Assembly: GCA_016293615.1 (NCBI GenBank)
Contig: JAEDDX010000031.1
Coordinates: 1-29,266 of the forward strand
Direction: 5' to 3'
Origin: Acetatifactor sp.
GTDB taxonomy: Bacteria > Bacillota > Clostridia > Lachnospirales > Lachnospiraceae
DNA length: 29,266 nucleotides
How positions within the stretch are numbered: the stretch's first letter is position 1; each line of letters starts with the position of its first letter. The position numbers were made by a program, and so were the translations under genes. The notes under the pieces were generated by a model. The model had not been told where the DNA came from. It did not search any database and was given only the letters and a program-made list of their open reading frames with translations. Shown here one piece after another: positions 15,133 through 23,432 of this stretch.

Positions 15133-16077
15133 ATGAGCGAAATAAAGGACATGATATCCGGCGAGAGAATGCAGTTTGCGGTGCTGATCGATGCGGACAA
15201 CATCAGCTCCAAATATGCGGCAACCATTTTTGAGGAGTTGGACAAATTTGGGTCTTCGACATATCGCAGAATCTACGGAAACTGGTCGAAGGGAAACGGC
15301 TGGAGCGAGGGAGTGCTGTTAGAGTATTCCATCATGCCCGTACAGCAGTTTTCCTATACCTCCGGCAAGAATGCGACCGACATGGCGATGGTGATCGACG
15401 CGATGGACATCCTGTATAAGAACAAGGTGCAGGGCTTCTGCCTGGTGACCAGTGACAGCGATTTCACGAGACTGGCCATGCGCCTGCGCGAGGAGAGCAT
15501 GTTTGTGCTGGGGATGGGAGAGTCCAAGACGCCGCAGGCGCTCACCAGAGCCTGCAACAGATTTGTGCACCTGAATCTTGTCGCGGAGCAGAATAAGGCA
15601 AACGAGGAAAGCGGGCATCTTACGATCGAGACGGAGGAGCAGAATGTGACTTCCGTCAAGGAGATCCATGCCGCGATTCTGGCGCTCATCAACGAAAATG
15701 CCGGACGCATCGACCTCGCCGTCATCGGAAGTCGTCTCTGTGACAGATTCCCCGATTTTGATGTCAGAAACTATGGCTACGCGAAGCTCAGTACGATGGT
15801 AACACAGGAGTTTGTCGACCTGGAGATCAAGAAGATCAACAAGCAGAATTATGTGGAACGCAAATCGATTCTGACCAAGGACGAGCTGGAATGCGAGATC
15901 TGCGATATGATTCGGGAAAACGGCGGAGTGATCGATAATCTTTCTACCCTGAACGACGAGCTTCACAAGAAATACAAGCAGCTGGATTTCAGACAGTTCG
16001 GCTTCAGCCGGATTTCCAGTTTCTTAAGAAGCCTGCCCACGGTGACGGTACACGAGAACCAGGTGTCATTGAAATAA
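15133..16077 (+). CDS. NYN-domain putative ribonuclease with two LOTUS/OST-HTH-like domains
   Basis: This 314-residue protein begins with a NYN (PIN-like) domain: FAVLIDADNIS with Asp20 and Asp22, GKNATDMAMVIDAMD with Asp83 and Asp89, and VTSDSDF with Asp108 and Asp110. This acidic set matches LabA-type NYN domains, which bind a metal and are thought to cut RNA. Two C-terminal winged-helix modules follow, near residues 172-229 (EIHAAILALINENAGRID... NYGYAKLSTMV) and 247-309 (ELECEICDMIRENGG... FGFSRISSFLRSL). These resemble LOTUS/OST-HTH domains, known as RNA binders. The whole suggests an RNA-targeted nuclease or RNA-binding regulator, but the target is unknown. It has its own promoter and lies 69 bases upstream of rarA. 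Confidence 0.82.
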   Translation: MSEIKDMISGERMQFAVLIDADNISSKYAATIFEELDKFGSSTYRRIYGNWSKGNGWSEGVLLEYSIMPVQQFSYTSGKNATDMAMVIDAMDILYKNKVQGFCLVTSDSDFTRLAMRLREESMFVLGMGESKTPQALTRACNRFVHLNLVAEQNKANEESGHLTIETEEQNVTSVKEIHAAILALINENAGRIDLAVIGSRLCDRFPDFDVRNYGYAKLSTMVTQEFVDLEIKKINKQNYVERKSILTKDELECEICDMIRENGGVIDNLSTLNDELHKKYKQLDFRQFGFSRISSFLRSLPTVTVHENQVSLK

Positions 16078-16146
16078 TTCTTTCAAAACCGTGTGCCCGA
16101 GCGGAGAGTTCACATCACGGAAACAAAACAGATAGGAATATCACAT

Positions 16147-17493
16147 ATGGATTTATTTGATTATATGCGTTCCTCCAATATGGAGAAGGAATCCCCTCTG
16201 GCGGCAAGAATGCGTCCCAGAAAGCTGGATGAGGTTGTCGGACAGGAGCATATTCTGGGAAAAGATAAGTTATTATATCGCGCCATTCTGGCGGACAAGG
16301 TCAGCTCCGTTATTTTCTACGGACCGCCCGGAACGGGCAAGACGACCCTTGCCAAGGTGATCGCCAATACGACCAGTGCGGAGTTTACCCAGATCAATGC
16401 AACCGTGGCCGGCAAGAAGGACATGGAAGAAGTGGTCGCAAAGGCCAAGGATCTGCAGGGAATGTACGGAAAACGGACCATATTGTTCATCGATGAGATA
16501 CACCGCTTTAACAAGAGTCAGCAGGATTACCTGCTTCCTTTCGTGGAGGACGGCACCCTGATACTGATCGGAGCGACCACCGAGAATCCCTACTTTGAGG
16601 TAAACGGAGCTCTGATCTCCAGATCCATCATTTTTGAACTGAAGCCCATTCCCATAGAGGGCATCAAGGATCTGATCCGCAAGGCTGTGTATGACACGGA
16701 GCGCGGTATGGGCTCCTACAATGCGGTGATAGAGGAGGATGCCTTAGAGTTTCTGGCGGATCTGTCGGGCGGTGATGCAAGACACGCCCTGAATGCGGTG
16801 GAGCTTGGCATCATGACGACGAACAGAAGTGAGGACGGAAGGATTCATCTGACCCTCGATGTGGCGCAGGAATGCATCCAGAAGCGCGTGATTCGCTATG
16901 ACAAGACCGGGGACAATCATTACGACACCATCTCCGCGTTTATTAAGAGTATGAGAGGATCAGACCCGGATGCGGCAGTTTATTATCTGGCAAGAATGCT
17001 GTATGCGGGAGAACAGGTGGCGTTTATCGCAAGAAGAATCATGATCTGTGCAGCCGAGGATGTGGGAAATGCAGACCCGCAGGCTCTTGTGGTGGCAACC
17101 AATGCCTCCCTCGCGGTAGAGCGGATCGGTATGCCGGAGGCGCAGATCATCCTTTCACAGGCGGCGGCCTATGTGGCGAGTGCACCCAAGAGCAACGCCA
17201 GCTGCGTTGCAATCGAACAGGCAATGCAGACGGTCGAGAGAACCGGCAATCTTCCGATTCCCACCCATTTGCAGGATGCACATTACAAGGGGGCGGCAAA
17301 GCTGGGGCACGGTACGGGATATCTCTATGCCCATGCCTATCCCAACAATTATGTAGAGCAGCAGTATCTGCCCTATGAGCTGAACGGAACGGAGTTCTAT
17401 AAGCCCTCCGGAAACGGGTATGAGGCGAAAATCAGAGAACACATGAAGAGAATCAAGGAAGAAGAGAGAAAAAGAAAAGAATCCGAGGGCTAA
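16147..17493 (+). CDS. rarA: Replication-associated recombination protein RarA (MgsA)
   Basis: The 448-residue product is an AAA+ ATPase related to clamp loaders. It shows Walker A GPPGTGKT (59-66), the Walker B region LFIDEIHRFNKSQQD, sensor 1 LIGATTENP, and the RarA-specific C-terminus with DDAVYYLARML-type helices and HYKGAAKLGHGTGYLYAH. RarA acts at stalled or gapped replication forks and interacts with SSB. The start at 16147 (MDLFDYMR) follows TAGGAA; the preceding 18 codons are intergenic. Its stop codon overlaps that of the convergent DUF4364 gene by four bases. Confidence 0.95.
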   Translation: MDLFDYMRSSNMEKESPLAARMRPRKLDEVVGQEHILGKDKLLYRAILADKVSSVIFYGPPGTGKTTLAKVIANTTSAEFTQINATVAGKKDMEEVVAKAKDLQGMYGKRTILFIDEIHRFNKSQQDYLLPFVEDGTLILIGATTENPYFEVNGALISRSIIFELKPIPIEGIKDLIRKAVYDTERGMGSYNAVIEEDALEFLADLSGGDARHALNAVELGIMTTNRSEDGRIHLTLDVAQECIQKRVIRYDKTGDNHYDTISAFIKSMRGSDPDAAVYYLARMLYAGEQVAFIARRIMICAAEDVGNADPQALVVATNASLAVERIGMPEAQIILSQAAAYVASAPKSNASCVAIEQAMQTVERTGNLPIPTHLQDAHYKGAAKLGHGTGYLYAHAYPNNYVEQQYLPYELNGTEFYKPSGNGYEAKIREHMKRIKEEERKRKESEG

Positions 17494-17507
17494 AACAGCT
17501 CTCGGAT
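17468..17507 (-). terminator. Terminator of the maeB–DUF4364 operon, inside the rarA 3' end
   Basis: ATCCGAGGGCT (17481-17491) pairs with AGCTCTCGGAT (17497-17507), eleven pairs with one G·U, around the two overlapping stop codons. On the minus strand it is followed by TCTTTTCTTTTTC, so it can terminate the leftward operon. On the plus strand there is no T tract. Confidence 0.65.
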
Positions 17508-18005
17508 CAATAATTGGTAGATCGATTGGTTTTTCTTCTGCCAGTTGTCGCAGATGGCAGCGGCAGTTTCCTCCGTCGGGACGGACAGGGTGATGTCGAC
17601 TAAGACAATGCCTCTGTCCTTTGCAACCAGATGCGCCTCGTATTCCCCTGAGGTGGATTTGTAGTAATCTCCGAGTACGGAGACTTCGTTTCTAAGGCTG
17701 TATTCATTCTCGGAAAAGTAGGTGTTGATCTCCTGCTTGATGGTATCGCTGATGCGGTTCTCGAAGTACTGCAGCGTCTCCCGGCCCTCGTCTGTGAGGG
17801 AAAGATGCGTCCTGTTGCGGATGGTTTCCGAGGAGATGAGCCCGGCCTCGTTGAGTTCATTGATCACCTGCTGCAGAGTCAGGAAATTTGTATAATCCTT
17901 GCCCAGAATAAAGTCGCTGACCTGCGCTGTGGTCATCGGGAAGTTGACGCGGTTTAGCATATATAAGACGATTAATTTATAGAGTGTCAATGGATCCTGT
18001 AACAT
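17490..18005 (-). CDS. DUF4364 family winged-helix protein
   Basis: This 171-residue protein starts MLQDPLTLYKLIVLYMLNRV, the recognisable opening of the Clostridia family DUF4364. The N-terminal 80 residues look like a winged helix (TTAQVSDFILGK... LQQVINELNEAGLI... LTDEGRETLQYF), as in PadR- or MarR-like regulators. The C-terminal half is probably a dimer or ligand domain. No target or ligand is known. An ATG at 18005, preceded by GAGGA, is chosen over a GTG at 18017. It begins inside the end of the radical SAM gene (29-base overlap), so translation is probably coupled. Confidence 0.8.
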   Translation of the reverse strand: MLQDPLTLYKLIVLYMLNRVNFPMTTAQVSDFILGKDYTNFLTLQQVINELNEAGLISSETIRNRTHLSLTDEGRETLQYFENRISDTIKQEINTYFSENEYSLRNEVSVLGDYYKSTSGEYEAHLVAKDRGIVLVDITLSVPTEETAAAICDNWQKKNQSIYQLLIRELF

Positions 18006-18996
18006 GGTTATCCTCACTATACTGTGGACTCGGTTCCTGGTAGGAAAGTCCCTGATGGGTGTGCCGCTCCTTCATCAAAGCGTGAAGAGAGTTCAGCACA
18101 TCTTTTTTATTGCGACTCCAGTCCGGCGCGATCAGAATGTCCTTCGGCCCGTCGCCCGTCACCCGGTGTACGGTAATCTCGGGAGAGAGAAGCTCCAGAC
18201 AGCGGATCACGATGTCCAGATAGGCTTCCTTCGTCAGCGTTTGAAACTGCCCGGCGGCATAATCAGCCGCAAGATCCGTCCCTGCCAAAACATGCAGAAG
18301 CTGGAATTTGACGCCGAACGGACGGATAGCGTTTACGTAGCGGACGGTTTCATACATCTGTTCCCTTGTCTCATTCGGAAGCCCCAGGATGACATGGACG
18401 ATCGTGGGGATCCGTGCGAGGGAAAGCGCTCTGCAGGCTGTCTCGAAGCAGGAGAGGGGATACCCTCTTCTGATATATGCGGCAGTCTGCCCGTGTATGG
18501 TCTGAAGGCCCAGCTCGATCCAGATAAACTTCTCCGGAAAAGCTTCCTTCAGCGCGGATAACAGTCCGATGACTTCCCCGGGAAGGCAGTCCGGTCTGGT
18601 CGCGACGGAGATTCCTAAGACCATAGGACAGGAGAGCGCTTCCGTAAAAACCTCCTTGAGGTAGGGCAGGGGAGCATAGGTGTTCGTATACGCCTGAAAA
18701 TAAGCAATGATGCAAGGCTTCTCAAACGATGTGTCAGGCAGCTTGCCGGCAATGCGGCGGATCCCTTCATTCAGCTGCTTCTGAATATCCAGACCGCGGA
18801 TGTCCACGGCAAACTCGCCGCTTCCGCCCTCGCTGCAGAAGATACAGCCCCGAGTGCCGATGGACCCGTCCCGGTTGGGGCAGTTCATATGGGCATTCAG
18901 GGCTACTTTGTAACATTTGTAGTGAAACTGATTTTTGCACCAGGCGTCCAGCGTGTAGTAGGGCCTGTTATGCCAGTCGGTATTCGTCATGCTCAT
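17977..18996 (-). CDS. TIGR01212 family radical SAM protein (YhcC/YtqA-like)
   Basis: The 339-residue product opens with NRPYYTLDAWCKNQFHYKCYKVAL, then has the cluster motif CPNRDGSIGTRGCIFC. Its unusual spacing (C-x12-C-x2-C) is the mark of the TIGR01212/YhcC radical SAM group, which is related to Elp3-like enzymes. These bind a [4Fe-4S] cluster and S-adenosylmethionine; the reaction of this group is not established. GLQTIHGQTAAYIRRG and HVILGLPNETREQMYET are further conserved segments. The start at 18996 overlaps the malic enzyme stop in an ATGA arrangement, so the genes are translationally coupled. Cysteines at the C-terminal half are few. Confidence 0.88.
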   Translation of the reverse strand: MSMTNTDWHNRPYYTLDAWCKNQFHYKCYKVALNAHMNCPNRDGSIGTRGCIFCSEGGSGEFAVDIRGLDIQKQLNEGIRRIAGKLPDTSFEKPCIIAYFQAYTNTYAPLPYLKEVFTEALSCPMVLGISVATRPDCLPGEVIGLLSALKEAFPEKFIWIELGLQTIHGQTAAYIRRGYPLSCFETACRALSLARIPTIVHVILGLPNETREQMYETVRYVNAIRPFGVKFQLLHVLAGTDLAADYAAGQFQTLTKEAYLDIVIRCLELLSPEITVHRVTGDGPKDILIAPDWSRNKKDVLNSLHALMKERHTHQGLSYQEPSPQYSEDNHVTGSIDTL

Positions 18997-20144
18997 CGGA
19001 TGTGAGATTTCACGGCCTCAGCGACAAGATCTGCAACGGCAGGATTGAAAGCTTCGGGCATGATGTTGTCTTCGTTCAGTTCTTCCTCGGGAACGAGGCC
19101 GGCGATGGCAATCGCAGCCGCAAGCTTCATCTCCTCGGTGATCTGAGTTGCCCTGCCTTCCAGCGCGCCCTTGAAGATGCCGGGGAAGGCCACCACATTG
19201 TTGACCTGATTCGGGAAATCGCTGCGTCCGGTTCCTACCACGCGGGCGCCGGCAGCCTTGGCAACATCAGGCATGATCTCGGGAACAGGGTTCGCCATTG
19301 CGAAGAGAATTGCATCATGGTTCATGGATGCGACCATCTCGGGAGTGACAATATTGGGGGCGGATACACCGACGAAGATATCAGCACCCTTCAGCGCATC
19401 AGCCAGAGTACCGGTCTCTCCTGCAAGGTTGGTAACCTCGGTCATTTTCTGTTGCATCCAGTTCAGCCCCTCGGTTTTTTTGGAGACGATGCCAACCTTG
19501 TCGCACATGATGATATTGGGGAAACCATAGGTCAGAAGAAGCTTGGTGATGGCAACGCCTGCGCTTCCCGCACCGTTGACAACAACACGGCAGTCTTCCT
19601 TTTTCTTGCCCACTACCTTCAAGGCGTTGATGATACCTGCCAGAACGACAATGGCAGTACCGTGCTGGTCGTCATGAAATACCGGAATATCCAGTGTGGC
19701 TTTCAGACGCTCTTCGATCTCAAAGCATCTGGGAGCGCTGATGTCCTCCAAATTGATGCCGCCGAATCCCGGCGCAAGCCAGGTAACGGCCTTGATGATT
19801 TCCTCCGTATCCTGTGTGTCAAGGCAGATGGGAACAGCGTTGACGCCTCCGAATTCCTTGAACAGAACAGCCTTTCCCTCCATGACAGGCATGGCGGCGT
19901 GAGGACCGATATTGCCGAGCCCCAGAACGGCGCTTCCGTCGGAAACGACGGCAACGGTGTTGGCTTTCATGGTATATTTGTAAGCGGCCTCCGGATCCTT
20001 GGCGATTACCTTGCAGGGCTCTGCCACACCGGGAGTGTAGGCGATAGCCAGGTCTTCGCGGGATTTCACGGGAGTCTTGGAAACGGTTTCAAGTTTGCCG
20101 TTCCACTGTTCGTGCATCATCAATGCTTTTTCACTGGTTGTCAT
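18993..20144 (-). CDS. NAD(P)-dependent malic enzyme
   Basis: The 383-residue product converts malate to pyruvate and CO2 while reducing NAD(P)+. It is the short bacterial type without a phosphotransacetylase tail. Signatures in order: IAYTPGVAEPC, SDGSAVLGLGNIG, MEGKAVLFKEFGGVNAVPI, the metal site FGGINLEDI and FHDDQHGTAIVV, then the Rossmann motif NGAGSAGVAI, and AMANPVPEI. All expected catalytic residues appear present. The start follows AAAGAGGT. It is the first gene of a three-gene coupled operon, transcribed divergently from rho. The cofactor preference cannot be told by eye. Confidence 0.95.
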   Translation of the reverse strand: MTTSEKALMMHEQWNGKLETVSKTPVKSREDLAIAYTPGVAEPCKVIAKDPEAAYKYTMKANTVAVVSDGSAVLGLGNIGPHAAMPVMEGKAVLFKEFGGVNAVPICLDTQDTEEIIKAVTWLAPGFGGINLEDISAPRCFEIEERLKATLDIPVFHDDQHGTAIVVLAGIINALKVVGKKKEDCRVVVNGAGSAGVAITKLLLTYGFPNIIMCDKVGIVSKKTEGLNWMQQKMTEVTNLAGETGTLADALKGADIFVGVSAPNIVTPEMVASMNHDAILFAMANPVPEIMPDVAKAAGARVVGTGRSDFPNQVNNVVAFPGIFKGALEGRATQITEEMKLAAAIAIAGLVPEEELNEDNIMPEAFNPAVADLVAEAVKSHIR

Positions 20145-20184
20145 TCGAATACCTCTTTTCTGTCATACATTCAATAACGTTATC

Positions 20185-20213
20185 ATCATATAATAATTCG
20201 CCGGGGTTCGCAA
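20185..20213 (-). promoter_or_regulatory. Promoter of the malic enzyme operon
   Basis: On the minus strand TTGCGA (20213-20208), 17 bases, then TATGAT (20190-20185), about 40 bases upstream of the start codon. Confidence 0.55.
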
Positions 20214-20246
20214 TAGCAAGATTTACGCAAGTTTTGATTTTTGCTC

Positions 20247-20275
20247 TTCCTATTTTGGGGAAAATATAGTATACT
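20247..20275 (+). promoter_or_regulatory. Probable promoter of rho
   Basis: A good -10 TATACT (20270-20275) with a weak -35 TTCCTA (20247-20252) at 17 bases. It is the only plausible plus-strand promoter in the divergent gap. Confidence 0.45.
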
Positions 20276-20281
20276 TAGTGT

Positions 20282-20454
20282 CGCATGGGACATTCCGGTC
20301 CCGATAAGAACACATTTCGTACTATCTATCATGTTTTCCCACGTAAGACAATGTTATCGAGATCGTCAGTCGAATGAATGTCTGACACTGAATCAGCGGA
20401 TGCCCGGTCAGATTCCGACAGATACCTGCCCGGAGGAAAGAGGTCTGTATAGTT
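20282..20454 (+). other. Leader of rho (about 170 bases, noncoding)
   Basis: The untranslated region holds a hairpin GGGAC-ATTCCG-GTCCC (20287-20302) near its 5' end and no T tract. No leader peptide with its own ribosome binding site is convincing. Long leaders are common for rho and can serve autogenous control; whether that applies here is inference. Confidence 0.45.
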
Positions 20455-22005
20455 ATGAGAGAAAAATATGAATCCCTTGCGGTGGCACAGCTCAGAGAAC
20501 TTGCAAAAGTGCGCGGTTTGCAGGGAATTTCCGGCATGAAGAAGGCAGAACTGGTGGAGGCAATGCTCGCCGAAGATGAGAGAGTGAAGCAGGCGGAGAA
20601 CACAAGACCCCAGACGGAGAACACAAGACCCCAGACAGAGAGCGCAAGACCGCAGACGGAGAGCGCAAGACCGCAGACGGAGAACACAAGACCCCAGACA
20701 GAGAGCGCAAGACCGCAGACAGAGAGCGCAAGACCACAGGCAGAGGGCACAAGACCCCAGGCAGAGAGCGCAAGACCGCAGGCGGGAAATACCAGACCCC
20801 AGGCGGAGGGTGTGCCTGCACCGAGACCTGTGCGCGCCAACGACGTATATGATGAGAAATCCTATCCCAGAGAGCTTGACAGCGGGGAAGAGGCAGGCGG
20901 TATTCTGGAGGTCATGCCGGATGGTTATGGCTTTATTCGGTGTGCGAATTTCCTGCCCGGCGAGAATGATGTCTATGTGGCACCCAGCCAGATCCGGCGC
21001 TTCGGCCTGAAGACGGGCGATATTTTAAGAGGAAACAAGAGAGTCAAGACGCAGCAGGAGAAGTTCAGCGCCTTATTGTTTATCCGCTCCATCAACGGCT
21101 ACTCCACAGAGGAGGCGGTCAAGAGACCTTCCTTCGAGGATATGACCCCGATTTTCCCCAATGAGCGGATCAAACTCGAGATGCCGGGGTGCAGCATTGC
21201 CATGCGTGCCATGGATTTGCTCAGCCCTGTCGGCAAGGGACAGAGAGGTATGATCGTGTCTCCTCCCAAGGCCGGTAAGACGACCCTGCTGAAAGAAGTG
21301 GCGAAGTCCATTCTGCGCTCCAATCCCAAGATGCATATGCTGATTCTTCTGATCGATGAGCGCCCGGAGGAAGTCACCGATATTATGGAAGCCATTCACG
21401 GTGAAAATGTGGAGGTCATCCATTCCACCTTCGATGAACTGCCCGAGCATCACAAACGGGTGTCCGAGATGGCAATCGAGCGGGCAAAGCGACTCGTGGA
21501 GCACAAAAACGATGTCGTCATTCTGCTCGACAGCATCACCAGACTGACCAGAGCGTACAATCTTGTGGTTACCCCCAGCGGCAGAACCCTTTCCGGCGGA
21601 CTGGATCCCGCGGCGCTTCATATGCCGAAGAGATTCTTCGGTGCAGCCCGCAACATGCGTGAGGGCGGCAGCCTGACCATTCTTGCGACAGCGCTGGTAG
21701 AGACCGGCAGCAAGATGGATGATGTGGTTTACGAGGAATTCAAGGGCACCGGCAACATGGAACTGGTGCTGGACAGAAAGCTCTCCGAAAAGCGTATTTT
21801 CCCTGCGATCGACCTGGCAAAATCCGGAACCAGACGGGAGGATCTGCTGCTTAGCACCGATGAGCTTGAGGCTATCAATATCATGCGAAAGGCACTCAAC
21901 GGACTGAAACCGGACGAGGCTACAGACAGAATCCTAGACCTCTTCTCCAAAACCCGAAACAACAATGAATTTGTCCAGACAGTCAAAAAGAACAAATTTA
22001 TCTAG
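20455..22005 (+). CDS. rho: Transcription termination factor Rho with heptad-repeat insertion
   Basis: This 516-residue RNA/DNA helicase-translocase terminates transcription. It has an N-terminal helical SAP-like segment (residues 1-46), then a low-complexity insertion of ten 7-residue units (47-116), the cold-shock-like RNA-binding domain (about 135-205, with GILEVMPDGYGFIR), and the RecA-type motor. Motor features are P-loop SPPKAGKT (269-276), LLIDERPEEVTD, VVILLDSITRLTRAYN, and the C-terminal R-loop segment. It is about 100 residues longer than the E. coli form because of the insertion, which is Arg, Pro and Gln rich and expected to be disordered. The start follows AAAGAGGT ten bases upstream. 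Confidence 0.97.
   Translation: MREKYESLAVAQLRELAKVRGLQGISGMKKAELVEAMLAEDERVKQAENTRPQTENTRPQTESARPQTESARPQTENTRPQTESARPQTESARPQAEGTRPQAESARPQAGNTRPQAEGVPAPRPVRANDVYDEKSYPRELDSGEEAGGILEVMPDGYGFIRCANFLPGENDVYVAPSQIRRFGLKTGDILRGNKRVKTQQEKFSALLFIRSINGYSTEEAVKRPSFEDMTPIFPNERIKLEMPGCSIAMRAMDLLSPVGKGQRGMIVSPPKAGKTTLLKEVAKSILRSNPKMHMLILLIDERPEEVTDIMEAIHGENVEVIHSTFDELPEHHKRVSEMAIERAKRLVEHKNDVVILLDSITRLTRAYNLVVTPSGRTLSGGLDPAALHMPKRFFGAARNMREGGSLTILATALVETGSKMDDVVYEEFKGTGNMELVLDRKLSEKRIFPAIDLAKSGTRREDLLLSTDELEAINIMRKALNGLKPDEATDRILDLFSKTRNNNEFVQTVKKNKFI
20593..20802 (+). repeat. Ten 21-bp tandem repeats inside rho
   Basis: Ten consecutive 21-base units each encode a heptad of the form (A/T)-(E/G)-(N/S/G)-(T/A)-R-P-Q. 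Neighbouring units differ by few bases, mainly at the second to fourth codons, so the array probably grew by slippage or unequal exchange. Confidence 0.93.
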
Positions 22006-22035
22006 AAAAATATCTCTTTTTTACGAAAATAAGAC

Positions 22036-22064
22036 TTGCAAGCTTCAAATGCTTATGTTACAAT
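22036..22064 (+). promoter_or_regulatory. Promoter of rpmE (extended -10)
   Basis: TTGCAA (22036-22041), 17 bases, then TACAAT (22059-22064) preceded by TGT. Lies 31 bases after the rho stop, where no strong terminator is seen. Confidence 0.7.
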
Positions 22065-22143
22065 AACCTCGCTGTTTGTGGTTCCATAAGCAGTGCGGAT
22101 GAGAACAAAACAATAACACAATGATTATAGAGAGGTGAAAGAG

Positions 22144-22344
22144 ATGAAAGAAGGAATCCATCCTAACTACTATCAGGCAACTGTAACCTGCAACTGCGGC
22201 AACACTTTTGTAACCGGTTCTACCAAGCCTGAAATCCATGTTGAAGTTTGCTCCAAGTGCCACTCATTCTACACCGGCCAGCAGAAGACCGCGAGAGCCG
22301 ATGGACGTATTGAGAAGTTCAACAGAAAATACGGCGTTAAATAA
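22144..22344 (+). CDS. rpmE: Ribosomal protein L31 (zinc-binding form)
   Basis: This 66-residue protein of the large ribosomal subunit begins MKEGIHPNYYQATVTCNCGN. Four cysteines (16, 18, 36, 39) in the pattern CxC...CxxC mark the zinc-binding (C+) paralogue, as opposed to the cysteine-free form made under zinc starvation. The start at 22144 follows GAGAGGTG; a GTG at 22135 is in frame but overlaps that site. It has its own promoter and a strong terminator. Confidence 0.97.
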   Translation: MKEGIHPNYYQATVTCNCGNTFVTGSTKPEIHVEVCSKCHSFYTGQQKTARADGRIEKFNRKYGVK

Positions 22345-22356
22345 GAGTTGTAAGAC

Positions 22357-22390
22357 AAAGGTTGAGGTGCTTGTATCTCAACCTTTTTTT
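22357..22390 (+). terminator. Intrinsic terminator of rpmE
   Basis: AAAGGTTGAG (22357-22366) pairs perfectly with CTCAACCTTT (22377-22386), loop of ten bases, followed by further T to 22390. Any start codon inside this hairpin for the next gene is spurious. Confidence 0.92.
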
Positions 22391-22421
22391 CAGTTCAGTC
22401 AAAAATCGGGGAGGTAACCCT

Positions 22422-23432
22422 ATGGCAACGAAACAGAGCAAGTGCTATTCCGGCATCGGCGGACAGGCCGTTCTGGAAGGCATCATGATGAAAAATAAAG
22501 ATAAATATGCGGTGGCAGTGCGCAAGCCGGACGGTGAGATTGCCGTCGATGTCGAGGAGTATCAGGACGGCAGGAACATGGCCGGGGCCAGAACGATACC
22601 TTTTATACGGGGTATTTTCAATTTTGTCGATTCCCTCGTGCTTGGCATGAAGTGCCTGAACTATTCCGCTTCCTTCTATGAAGAGGAAGCAAACGAACCC
22701 ACCGATCCGAAGAAGGAGAAGCTTCTGTCCGGCTTCGTGACAATGCTGTCCGTTGCGCTGGCTGTCGGCCTGTTTATTGTGCTGCCTTACTATCTGTCTT
22801 CCCTGTGCCGGGAATCTGTCAGAAACACATCCCTGCTTGCAATCATCGAAGGTGTGATCCGGCTGGGAATTTTCCTCTTATATGTAGTCGGTATCAGCCT
22901 GATGAAGGATATCAGAAGACTGTACCGTTATCACGGCGCTGAGCACAAGTGTATCAACTGTATCGAAAGAGGCAGACCGCTCACCGTGGACAATGTCATG
23001 AGAAGCTCCAGACTGCACAAAAGATGCGGTACCAGCTTTATCTTCTTTGTCCTGATTGTGAGCATTATTCTGTTTTTCTTCATCCGCGTGGAGAACCCTG
23101 TGGAGAGAGTTGTGCTGCGGATTCTCCTGATGCCTGTGGTAGCCGGCATCTCCTATGAGATCATCCGACTGGCAGGAAAGAGCGACAATATTCTGATACG
23201 CATCATTTCCGCTCCCGGAATGCTCATCCAGAGACTGACGACCAAGGAACCCGACGAGGACATGGTAAAGGTTGCCATCGTTGCGGTTGAAGCAGTGTTT
23301 GACTGGAAGGCTTTTCTGCAGGAACACTACGGATATGAGGACACAGCTTTGAAGGAGAACCGGGCGGACGACGCCGTGCAGGCTGAGGAGGAAACAGAGC
23401 CTGTCGACGGACAACCCAAAGAAGAAGCATGA
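22422..23432 (+). CDS. DUF1385 membrane protein (YqhQ-like)
   Basis: The 336-residue product has the N-terminal GGQAVLEGIMMKNKDKYAVAVRKPDGEI and central YHGAEHKCINC that define DUF1385, followed and separated by about four to five hydrophobic segments (near 95-122, 135-158, 210-233, 240-262). Its function is unknown; B. subtilis YqhQ belongs to the same family. It is regularly found next to prmC and prfA in Clostridia. The start follows GGGGAGGT six bases upstream. Its stop overlaps the prmC start in an ATGA, so the two are translationally coupled. The C-terminal tail is acidic. Confidence 0.9.
   Translation: MATKQSKCYSGIGGQAVLEGIMMKNKDKYAVAVRKPDGEIAVDVEEYQDGRNMAGARTIPFIRGIFNFVDSLVLGMKCLNYSASFYEEEANEPTDPKKEKLLSGFVTMLSVALAVGLFIVLPYYLSSLCRESVRNTSLLAIIEGVIRLGIFLLYVVGISLMKDIRRLYRYHGAEHKCINCIERGRPLTVDNVMRSSRLHKRCGTSFIFFVLIVSIILFFFIRVENPVERVVLRILLMPVVAGISYEIIRLAGKSDNILIRIISAPGMLIQRLTTKEPDEDMVKVAIVAVEAVFDWKAFLQEHYGYEDTALKENRADDAVQAEEETEPVDGQPKEEA

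Noticed and set aside
18729..20177. Plus-strand open frame of 482 codons opposite the malic enzyme and radical SAM genes
   Set aside because: Both minus-strand genes are unmistakable; the plus frame is a shadow without motifs.
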